DNA of 64,000 nt, from NCBI GenBank assembly GCA_023548195.1, contig JAJHZJ010000028.1:2615001-2679000 (forward strand), in the 5' to 3' direction. The translations under genes and the position numbers were made by a program. Positions 22,901-34,900 of the stretch are shown piece after piece; within the stretch, counting starts at the first letter, position 1; every line of letters begins with the position of its first letter. The stretch comes from Bettongia penicillata ogilbyi (taxonomy: Eukaryota; Chordata; Mammalia; Diprotodontia; Potoroidae). The notes below the pieces were generated by a model. That model was not told the DNA's origin and did not search any database. It saw nothing but the letters and a program-made list of their open reading frames with translations.

Positions 22901-25900
22901 TAATTAAACAAAAATATTAACAGTGAAAAATATAGAAGAGAAAGTGAAACATCTTATAAGAAAAACAACAGATTTGGAGAATAGATCAAGAAGAGAAAAT
23001 ATAAAAATAGTTGGACTAACAAAGTTATAATCAAAAAAAGAATCTTGATACAATAATACAAGAAATAATTAAAGAAAATTGTCCTGAAGTATTAAAACAA
23101 GTGTGGGGGGGAGTTGAAATAGAATAAATCCATAGATCACACTTAAAAGAGAGGAAAACTCATAGGAATATTGTAATCAGATTTTGAAACCCTCAGCTCA
23201 AGGATAAAATATTAAAAATACCAAGATTCAAAATATTTAAATATGGTGGAGCCACAATTAGAATTACATAAGACCTAGCAGCAGAGACATTGAAGGACCA
23301 CAGGTCTTGGAACACAATATATCAAAGAGTGAAAGAACTGGGACTCTGGTCAAAAATATCATATGCTGCCAAGTTAAATATTATTTGGAATGAAAAAAAG
23401 ATGGACACTTGATAAACTCTCAGACTTTCAAGACTTCCCTAACAAAAATCCTGAACTTAATAGAAGATTTGACATACAAGAACCAAGAGAAAAATAAGGT
23501 ATATACCAAAGACTGATTATAAAAGATTCATAAAGACAGTTTACCTTTTATATATATAAAATGTATGTCTTAGAATGCTTATTAATAACTGGATAACTCA
23601 CAACAAAGATTGGGGTAAACCCAACTATGATAATTTTAAAAGTAAAACCATTTAGGAATAGCTAAAATGAGTGATTGTTTTGTACAAATGCAGTACAAGG
23701 GGAAGAATTGATATGGAGGAATTAGTTGGGGGTGGGGGGGTTGGTAGTTCAGATAACCTAGTTTCATTGGGAAAGGGTTTAAGAGGAAACTATATATATA
23801 TATATATATAAGAATATAAAAACCTTCTAAATTCAGAGGAAATAAAATGATAGGGGCATAGGGAGGGGGGAGAGGACAAGGGAGGAATCTTCATAGGGGA
23901 GGGGAGGGGAGGGAATAGGTAAAAGGGGGGTATAGAAGGATTTTTAGGGTTTTGGGAATGGGAGGATAGGGGCGGGATCCTTGGAGGCAGGAGGGATAGG
24001 AAAGGAGATAGACGCAAATGAAGCGTATGACTTTCGTGGTCAGTGTACAGATTAGTCTTACTTAACCGCGCTCATTTGTTACTTGGAGAGTGAGTAGAAA
24101 ACAACAGTGATAGTGATGCCAAGAGGAAAAGGAAAGAAAGGAGGCTGGCTTAGAAGAGAACAGAATGAAGTTCAGAGAGAGACACAGAACAACAGGATGG
24201 GTTTGAAACTGTGTTGAGTTTATTAGGTACTTTTTTTTTTAAAGAAGCTACATGCAAAAGATTCTCAATATCATATAGTTATCTCTGTTCTCTGTATGAA
24301 AATGTTCATATTTGTGGTTTTTGTCAAGGTCAGAATATCAGAAAAGTTATTTAAAAAGTATCTTATTGTGGCAATGTCCTCATTTTAATCTAGGTCATTT
24401 AATTCTAAGAGAGTAAAGAGATTGTCAATCTTTTTTTTCCTTCAACAATGAGAATATTTTCCTTTTGAATAAGTAGAGCTTAATGAGACTCTCTTTCCTC
24501 ATTTTAATCACAGTTTTAATCATAGTAAAATAAAGTTCACACATCTCATTTGAGTCTCACCATAAAATTCTGGGAAGTAGGTACTTCACTTGACATTGTC
24601 CCCAATTTATAGATGAGGAAATTGAGGATTGAGATCATAAGCCCATGGTCATGGTATGCATTAGTAGTTGGATTTAAATCTAGACCCAGGAGACTCCAAG
24701 GCCAGGACTCTTTCCATTATGTATGGATGCTTATCATTTTTTTTTTAAAAACTACTTTTTTACTTAAATGACCATTTTTGAAGCCCTTAAATTGATGACA
24801 GCAAATCAAAACAGGTTGTAAAAACACCTTGAATGTGATATCATAGCAAAAAAAAAAAATCTAAACAGACCCAAACCATTCTATTATTACCAATCACTAA
24901 AGTGATTCAGAAGCTTTTTTAGTGAATTGTCAGTTAAACAAAGTCCCTGTTTCTGGAAGGTTCAATTGTAATGCTTTTAAGAGCTGTTTTCTTATATGTT
25001 GCCTTTTGTTGATTATTCTGATTTAAAGGTGTTTGGTTGCTATAATGGACTTGTGTGTTTTATTCAAACATAACACTTCTTAATGTTATTGTCATTGTTT
25101 CAGGGTAGTAGAATTTCAGTGTGAAAAAGATTTCTGATGTCCTCTTCCTCTAGACACCCTCAATTGACAGCTAAGTTTCAGATATGGCTTCTATTCCTGA
25201 TGCCTCACAGTAGGGTGAAGGGGGCACTTCTGACCTGACGCCTTACCTTTGGGTAGCAGAGAAGAATGCAGACATTATTGACTTGTGAGAGATAGTTTCA
25301 TAAATTTTGAACTAGAAGATCACTAAGAGGCTATCTAGCCCAGTGAGTTGATGACTGGTCGCTTGATGGTTAAGTGGCAAGGCTGAGATTTAAATCCAGG
25401 TCCTCTGCTTCCAAATTCAGCCCTCTTTCCAATTCACCATGGTCCCCTCTCATTTCAAATTCAGCATTCTTTTCCCCTCTACCAATCTGCGGCTTACATG
25501 TATGTACATATATATTCATATGTAGGATGGTTGTGATAATTTGGAAAATTTGCATTTGTGTGGTCCCACTGATCCATAAAGCCGTTAATGACAGGCACAA
25601 AACTGTGCCGGTTGTAGACACAGTCTTTTCCCTTGCCTGGCTTTTACCTAAAACCCTTTAATGCTGTAAATTTCTTTACCCCATGCTTCTTGGGAAGGGA
25701 GAACTCATTAGCTGTTGCCTAGGATGGTGCAAGTAGGAGTGATGAGTTTCCAGGTTCCTGAGATGACTTGGAAGGTAGGAGTGAAATTTCTGTTGAGGTA
25801 ACTGTAGGCTATGTTACATAGATAAGCAAGATTAATCAGCTCTGGGTAATACCTTTTTCCTGTGTTAACACTTAAATGAAGAAAAAGAAAACCAGGAAAC

Positions 25901-28900
25901 ATGCGTTTATAAGGTGCTTGCACCTTGTTAAAAAAAAAAGGATTTTAAAGAACTGGTTCCATTTCTTCCTTTTTATTAATAATGAAATAGAAGCATAATC
26001 TCCCCCATCCCCTCCTTCCCAATCTCTTGAAGACTTTTGGCCTGGATGCCAAAATATCTTTCTGTTTTCATTCAGATTGCATTATCTTTATGATTACCTC
26101 AGCTCGAGCCCTTAAAATTAATCCTAAGAGATAAGGAAGATAAACTCCAGAAAAGGACGGCAAATACTGGAATATTGAGTTCAGATTATCGTTTGGCCTA
26201 TTACACTGCTGAATGATTTTTGAATAAGTCTCTGTACCTCTAGGTTCTTCACTTGTTTAAAAAAAAATTCACAGTAGTGCTGTGAAAAATATTTTGTAGA
26301 ATTTTAAAGTTTACAATCTATTGCTTTTGAGGCAAGAGGGATACTTTTTCTTTAAAATATTTTTGATTAATACCTTTGTTTTTTTATACCAGTATGTCTT
26401 CTCCCTTAAGATTCTTCCCTTGGGACAAAAAACAAAAACCCAAAACAAAAACCCAACACGTTTAAGCAAGACTACCTTACTGTGGTTCTCAGCATTCTGC
26501 ATCCCTTGGATCTGGAATCAGTATTTGCATTTGATTTGAATTTAATTTTTATTTTTAATTACTGTTTTAAATTTGTCTTTTAATTGTTTTCATTTATATT
26601 ATCATTGCCTATGCCTTCTAATTCTGCTTTTTTCACTCTGCAAAAATTTACACATTTCAAAGAAAGATATTTTCTCCATTCCTTTGATTCTAAAATACAG
26701 CTCTCAAAACTTGGTGTACCTGATACATATGATTTCCATCTGTATTTCTGGGATAATCCTGATTTGTTTTAAATTATCTTTAACTAGGCTCTGAAAAGGA
26801 ACATTCTTTGTTAAATCATATGTTATGATTATTTTTGGTCATTGTTTCTATATATATTACCAAAAAAATTGTATAATTATGAAACCCAAAATCCTATTTG
26901 TCCATCCCATTCCTTACTAAGAATTCTGATTACAGCATCCTTAAAAAGTAGTCATTCAGCTTTTATTTGAAGACCTTCTTCAGCTGAGGAACTTGCTTAT
27001 CTATAACCCCAGGCATCACATTCTACTTTTATATAGACCTTGTACTTCAGACTTTTGCTTCCTTACATTGTGCTAAAAGGCATCTTTCAGGTTGGATTAC
27101 CTCTGGGAAATAAATCTCAGAGCTCCTTTAATGGCCCCCACACTGCTCCCAGAAACAAAGGTCAATCCGTTTCATAACAATATTCTATACAGAATTACAT
27201 ACCAATTAGCCAACAAATACTTACATGAAGACTATGCCTTCAATGAGCTTATACTCTAATCATACATAAAATAAGGGGAAAAAATACAAGAGACTTCAAT
27301 TATTGGACTTGTATACTAAATGCTGCCCTTCACAGGATGATAGAATCGGAGTTGGAAAGAACTTTAGAGGTTAGGGAGGGCAACCTCTATGCAAACCAGA
27401 ATCCTCTCCTCAGTGTGCTGCGTAACAGTGGTTATCTGACCTTCATTTGAAGGCCCGCACTGAAGGAATCCACTTCCCCTTGAAGTAGACAGCTCTGATT
27501 TTGTTATATCCAGCCTAAATTTGTTTCTTTGCAACTTCTACTCATTGCTTTCTAGTTTTGATTCTAGAGACAAATGGAACAAAGGTCAATCATTAATCTC
27601 TTCCACATGGTAGCCTTTCAACTTAAGAGAGTTGTCATCTCTCCCTCTTTTCTACCCCAGTCTTCTCCAGGCCTAATACTACCCTAGTTACTTGAACTGC
27701 CCCTTACGTAAGCAAGAATTACTCAATAAGCATTTGTGAAGGAGATGAGGATTTTAAGAGCAAAAATGAAATTGTCCTTGCCCTCAGAGAGGGCATTCTG
27801 TTGAATCTCAAGATCCTTGTCATTTTTCATCTGTTTTAAGTCTCCTAATTTTGGATTTTCTCCAAAATTCTGTCATAGACTCTCTTTTGTTGTCTTTATA
27901 GGTTCTCCTTTGGCAACTTTTTTAGTTTCCATGAGTTTAATTATAATCACTAAGCAGGTGACTCACCAATTTAAACATCTAGCCCTAGTCTTCAGTCCTA
28001 TATTTCCATTTGCTCATTGGACATTTCATTCAACATGTCCTGGAGACATCTCAAAATTGAACTTATCTCCAAACCCTCCCTTCTTTTAGATGTCCCTATT
28101 TCTTTAAAAAGATTTTTTAATTTCTGTTACCCAGATTTTCCCCGGAATCCCTTCCCTGCCTATCTTCTAGAGAAATATAACACGTTATCAGATCTTAGTC
28201 CCCTGGTTGATAAGATATTGACACATAGGAAACAGCTAGTGAAGGTTAGAAGGCAGTGTGTAATTTTATCAACCCGAATTGTATAGAAATTTATACAGTA
28301 GGGAGAAAGATCAGGAGATAGGGACAGAGTCCTTGTGCTCTAGAGAAGATGGAATTTAAGGTTAGCTGTTGAAGGTTAGGTAAGACTTAGTTTATATTGA
28401 GCGAAAGGAGAGCACATTCTACTGTATAGGAAATGTGCACAAAAGTGTGGAGCTTAGTGTTTGTTGAGTTTGGTTGAATTTGGCAATTGCCAATTTAATT
28501 TTTTTTAGATTTTTGAAATAAGTAAAAGTAGTCTTGTTTTTGGTAGCTGTTGGTAAGAGATTTTTAAAAAGCCTTATTGATGATTTTATGCTTATCATTT
28601 TTGGAGGCATTGTTTGTTTTCTTCCTTACCCCTCCTTTCCTTTAGTCTAGCCTTCCCTTGTGACCGAGAAATAAATTAACCACACCAGCAAACGATAGAT
28701 GTAATACTTGTACCTACCCCACCTCTTGGCCCTAGAGGGGAGAAGTGAGTTTCTAGAGTTGATAGGAGTTTGTGGTTTTTTTTCTCTACTGGAATGCCAA
28801 AGGTGGGTCTGCTGCAAATAAGAAGGTAAGAATAGCACTTGGAAGGGGGAGGTAGGGAGGAGAGCCATCTGTCTTTACTTTTAAAAAAGGAGTGAGGATC

Positions 28901-31900
28901 CATGAATTTTTGTCTGTGCACCACCTTGTACCCTGATCAGGAAATACTGATGTGCATTGAAAAAGAGGATTAAAAAGTTTATACTTTTATCCTTTGATCT
29001 TAGAGATGACATTTCTGGATGATTCTCTCAGTTTCTCCCAAATCAGCACTTCATTCTAAAGGCCTCCTTTGTGCCAGAAGCCTTTCCTCCTATTGCCACA
29101 ATTTGTGTTTTGGTGTTCCTAGGATTACCTTGTATTTGCATATTTGTTCAGATTACCTTGTATTTGCATATTCTCCTGTTTTCCCCAGCTCCCCCAAGAA
29201 GGATGTAAGGTCCTCCTAGAGATTTTATCTTAGTATACTTTGAATGTGGCATAGTGCTTTGCTTTGAGAAATGCTTGTTAAATTGAATCAAAAGCTTGGG
29301 GAATTTCGGCTGACCAGGGGTTGCTTATTGGCCTTGAGTAGGACTAGTAGCAAGGTTTAGTAGCAAGGTTCTTAGGTGATTTGTACAGATTTTGTGTTTG
29401 AGTCAGTACAACGAATGCTGGAAGTTTTGTTGTCTGTGTTACAGAAGTCATGCTACATTATATGTTGATTCTGATAAAGTTGCCAGTCGTCTCAGCATTC
29501 TAGATTACTTGATGTTTTCTGGATATTTCAGCTACTTGAGCTTCTGTGACAGTCATTCATACTATTTCAGAGATCTAAAAAGAGTTTACACATACCATTT
29601 CAAAGAAGCATGACTCAAAACCTTTTAGAATATAGATTTTTCTGGCAAATATGAATTCTTTACAGTTCCATAGAAGGAAAGAACAGAAGCTTTATGAAAG
29701 CAGGAATCTTTTTATTCTTAGGGCCTATCACATAGGCATATAGTATATGATTGTTGAATTAATGTTATATAAATGTAGAACTCTTCTAAGTTAATGCACT
29801 TTTTAAAAAATTATTTTTAGTCTGAACTTAGCCAATACTAATAAAATGATTCTTCAAAGTAGAACAAAGAAGACTGTGGAAATTGTGAAAGATGTGAAAT
29901 TTCAAATATTTATTTACATACATGTTGCTTTACTTCTAACCAAATAATAAATTCTATAATTAAATTTCAAAGGTGTCCCGCTTGTCTGTATTGCCTTCTG
30001 AGGGCTATCTCTTTTTATATAATATAGTATCATAAGAGTTAAAGGGATTTCTTACTAGTTGTATAGTATATTTCTCTCATTTTACAGATAGGAAACTGGG
30101 ACTGAGAGGTGAACTTCAGGTCAGAAGGGAAAAAGTAGGAGAGCCATGATTTGAACCATGCTATTTTGATTCCAAATGTATGGTTCTTTCTGTTAGGACA
30201 TATTGTCATCCTTCATAACACAAGAGCTTGATTTGTGATATTTGCATTAATGGTGGGAAAGAGGATAGATAATATGTAATTAGCTATTTAGTATTTCCTT
30301 CATCTTAGTATCAGGGAGCAATTATCTTCCAATTTCCCTTATACTTTTATAGGTTATACATCCTAGTTCTCTGAAGGAAAAAGAGCATCTAAAGTCCAAA
30401 TTACCCACAAAAACTAAAGAATCCCTTTCAGAAGATAGGAGAAAAAGGATAGTGAGATTTGCTTCCTTCCTCTGCCCACCTTTCAGGAAATCAAAATGTG
30501 ATATTGGGCAGGCTAATTAATTAATTGATTAATCACAGTTTGCCTTTTGTGAAATGGGGGACAGCACATGCTGTAACTTCATAGAGTTGGAACAAAACAT
30601 TATTCAAGCTTTCAAGTGCAGTGTAAGTAAGCTGCTTTTGTTTCACTTCAAAACAGGACATATGTTTTCTGGCAATAATGGATATTAGTGTTAGCAAAAT
30701 TTCATTGCAGCAAAATATCAGGAACTTTATGTGCTGATTGTTAAAGAAAATTTTATCTTTTTTCCTTAGTTGGATTTTCTTTTGAAACTTGGAAATTGGT
30801 TTGCCTAATTTCTTTAGGCAATGAAAGGTTGGCTTGATGCAAACGTTATTAAAACTAGGCATTTTTTTCCCCCTCTCACCTAGATATGGACTCAGCAAGA
30901 TCGTCAGTGTGTTCTTAGTACTTTATCACAGCTGCTCTTGGATAAAGAATGTACAGTCCTGATTGGTCGTCAACTTCGACCTGTTCTCTTGGATTTGCTG
31001 GAAAGAAATAGGGAAGCCATCCAAGCTGGAGGTCAGGTCAACCATGATCTACATGAAAGGCTGTGTGTGGCCATGAGTAAGCTTATCAGTAGCCATCCTG
31101 ATGTCCTTCCGTGAGTAATCCTTTTATTCTACGTGTTTTTGTCTGTGATGATAGGACCTGTTCCCGCCTGGGTAGCAGGTGAAGAGTCTTACTGAAAAAG
31201 AGAGAATAAAATACCAAAAAAGGGGTAAACAAACAAAACAATACCAGAATCTCTTTATTCTGCCTTTGAGGAAAGTACTGACTCCATAATAAACAAGGAT
31301 ATGTCCACCTCTCAGATCTTGAACTCTGAAATTCTTCTCTTTATCTGCCCCCTCCTTTCATAGCTTTTATCTCTTACCCTTATGCTTACTAGACCTTCTC
31401 TTTACCTTTATTGAGACTCCTAAAATCTGTACTTTGACTTGTGTATTGCCCCCTTCACTCCCTGTTTCATATTACACTTATCTATGTATAGGATATATTT
31501 CCTGGCAGAATGATAACTACTTGAGAGCAGAGAATGTTTAATTTTTTTCTCTATATCCCCCCTACTTTAAGTTCCATGAAATAAAAAAACTATCTTGGTA
31601 TGTCTTGCAGTATTTAGGAAGAAGCGTTTTCCATAGTAAATGCTTAGTAACTACTTGTTGTATGGATTTATGCAAACATAAAGATAACCAGGCTAAATAT
31701 ATGTTGGATTTTTACATCTTTTAGTTATGTTTGAGGAGCATGTGACTTGATCTGTGACCTGACACATATAAAATGAATGAACAGGGCTAGACTACCTCAG
31801 ATGCTCATAGAAAAGTCATTATTTTGCCCTCCCCCCAATCAGTACGACAGCAAGGAACCTTAATAATTGCGTTCTGTTATTTTGTTAAGTTGACAAAAAG

Positions 31901-34900
31901 CTACATTTTTTTGTGGAAAGGATGGAAAGTTGAGCTTCACAGTATTGTTATGATATTGAGAAGATAATTTTGAGAAGCAAGGTGTATTTATGTGAAAGTC
32001 TTTGAACTCCAAGTATGAAAAAAATGTTTCTGTGTAGCAGTATTATTAACATTTTTTGTAAGAAGGATGTTTATTCATTAACAGCAACATAAAACATCTT
32101 TTACCATTTTGACATACTCTTCATGTTATGTCTGGTCTTTTCTTGGGTCAGGTGAATAAAAACTGAAAAGTTGGTCATATTTAAGAAAGATCCTTATCTA
32201 GAGAAAATTTGCCCAAAAAAAGAGTAAGGGAAAAAATTAGCCCTGTAGAGTGGAGATATGAAATTCACACAAAGGCAGAAATATTGTGTGTAGTCCCTTA
32301 CAAGTAGAAATATGTGATTTATGGAGATTTAAAAAAGCATGGTAACCTTACCAAATATGTTTTGATAATTTATTTTTACTGAAAGGGTAATTTAAATGTA
32401 TTTGATCATGGTGTTATTTCATTACTTTTGGCAGATGCATGTTACATTAATGCTATGTAGAAATGAAGTCCTGGTACTAACATGAAACATTGGTAGTATT
32501 AAGTCTCTCCAACAAAGTAAACTTTATTTTGGAAGAATGGTGGAGATTTTTAAATTGAAGGGTTGGCAAAGAATGAATTTACCAAGTGTGTTTTCTCAGT
32601 AGTTGCAGATTTTATGGTCATGATAAATGAAAGTGAGATTTCAGCAACACATTTTTTTCCTTTTCCTTCTCTGAAGCATGTTGTTTGGCGGATCATAATA
32701 TTTAAACTATCACTATATGTATTTTCCATTGTTGGCATTGTTTTTGTGGGAGTGAGGCTGGTCATATTGGTTTATTTTGAATTTTAACAGGCGACATTGC
32801 TTTCTGTTCCAGATCCTCATCTATGAATTTAACAATAACAACGATAACATTTATAGTGTTTAAGGTTTACAAAGTGTTTTACAAATATTATCTCATTTGA
32901 TCCTTACAGGAACCTGTGAGCTAGGTCCTATTATGATCCCTATTTTTCAGAGAGATTAAGTGATCTGTGCAGGGTCATACAGCTAAAAAAGTGTCTGCTA
33001 TGGGATTTGAATTTCGATTTTCCTGATTCCAAGTCCAGTGCTTTATCCTTTGTTCTGCCTAGCTGCCTTTAAGCAGGGTTTCCGTTATGCTTTGCAGTAT
33101 TAAATCTTTATGTACCTTACTGTTCTTTCATACCTTGATTTGTTTTTATAGTATTTTTGTATTGTACACACAAATGCATGCATGATATATAAGTAATCTT
33201 ATTACGTGTGGTGTGTCAACATTGCATTTACCTTGCATTGTATGATGCATAGTCCTTAGGAAATGGTGGAATCAAAACCACTTCTGTTGGGAAACAACTT
33301 ATACATACCATAATTTTCTCACACCATGGAAAATTACATTATAGATTACACTTTGAGTGTTGTAATTTATTCATTTGTAATTACCCCCATTTTCTACCCA
33401 CTCTCATAAGGATGTTGCATGGACATTTTATACCCATTTTATAGATGAGAATTTGAAACAGAGAGCTATGATGTCTCATGTCACCTTTTCATTCTGACTT
33501 TTTTCTTTTGTATTTCTGTGTTGCACCCTAAGTCTTAGGACTTTCCTTTGTGGTTCATTAAGATACATCCCCCTCCTTGTTCCTTAGCTTTAGTGCATAT
33601 CCTATATGTATTACCAGACAATGAGGAATTGAGTCCTCTTAACCAATCCTCTTGTCAGATCCTCTAGTCCCTGAGGATTGAATGTGATAATTGGCTCATG
33701 TATTTGATTTTAATACTCATCTGTTCTTTCTTTTTTGCTTTTTGCGCTGTGGTATGTTTTGTGTTTTGTTACTTCCATAGAGACCTGCATTTGGATGTTG
33801 CTTCTAGTTTTAGGTAACACCTAATATCTTTGTTACATTCCCTTGAAAGGTTTGCCCTGCGATATTTTAAAGACACCTTCCCCATCTTCCAAAGACTCTT
33901 CCTGGAAAGTTCTGATGCCAATCCTGTTCGCTTTGGCCGTCGGCGAATGAAATTGCGGGACCTGATGGAAGCAGCCTTCAAGTTTTTGCAACAAAATCAG
34001 TCTGCGTTTCGGGACCTTTGGGACTGGAGTGTGTGTGTTCCACTCCTGAGGAGTCATGACACTTTAGTTCGCTGGTATGTAGAGACTTGTAGCTTCCTAC
34101 TTTTCCAGAGCTGTCAGGAGATGGGAACTGGTAGATTATTTTTTCCCAGAACCTTTTGGTCATCTTGTGAGAATTTCTGTTTGAAGGAATCATTCTAAAT
34201 TTGTTATTTTTGTCCTTGGAATTCCCCTTCCATTTCCTCAAGCTTATGTAACTTCAAGAATGAGGAGGTGGTGTAAGATTATGTGAAATTCCAATCAGAA
34301 AGCCAGTTTGGAATAAGAGTACTTAGCTGCTTATACATGCAGTCAAGGGGAGGTTATTGTGTCCCAATCTATTTCCTAACCTTATAGCTCTTTTCCAAGA
34401 TTCATCTTTTGGAAGTATGGTTAGTTCATATATTCTGGCAGATTTTTGTTTTCACTTGATCATGAAGTAAATTCTGAACATGTGGTTTGCTTCTTCTTTC
34501 CAGGTACACTGCAAATTGTCTTGCTTTGATTACTTCAATGAATGAAGAGCACAAATTATCCTTCCTTAAGAAGATCTTCAGCAGTGAAGAGTTGATACAT
34601 TACAGGCTTAAGTAAATAAAATCATAGATCTTCTTGCTGATTTTAGTCTTTTAATTCTCCTTTTTAGAGATATCATCAGTATAGGTATTCTTACTTCAGA
34701 ATAACAAATAGGGATCTTGGTTTTCTCTTAGACTCTTAGAAGAAGCACAACTGCACGATGTGGAGAAAGCCTTGGTTTTGGTCACTCCAGACACTGCCCT
34801 TTGGCATAGGGAAAAAGAACCACAGCATATACAGGGCCACATACTTTCTAGTGATCTTTCAGCCCATGTGACAGCAGTCTGTGGAGTAGTTCTCCCACGG

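Larger units (their letters stand above)
13910..30883 (+). other. MDN1: MDN1 intron 1 (16,974 bp)
   Basis: Donor GTGAGC, acceptor ctcacctag. It holds the rest of the CpG island and the L2, SINE, MIR and L1 copies listed separately. I see no extra exon, RNA gene or clear enhancer in the remaining AT-rich sequence, including about 14,760-15,390, 21,480-22,015, 25,440-26,880 and 30,200-30,880. Confidence 0.9.
31111..33849 (+). other. MDN1: MDN1 intron 2 (2,739 bp)
   Basis: It contains an L2 fragment (about 31,310-31,690) and a MIR (32,820-33,075). Nothing else is recognised; the open stretch 32563-32787 has no known similarity. Confidence 0.9.

Noticed and set aside
25370..25661. Facing open frames of 83 and 95 codons
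   Set aside because: They overlap a MIR3-type fragment, have no recognisable domain and no splice context.
33850..34198. MDN1 exon 3 extended to the in-frame stop at 34196-34198
   Set aside because: The family sequence ends at the tryptophan codon before GTATGT, and exon 4 continues in phase; the extension has no similarity.
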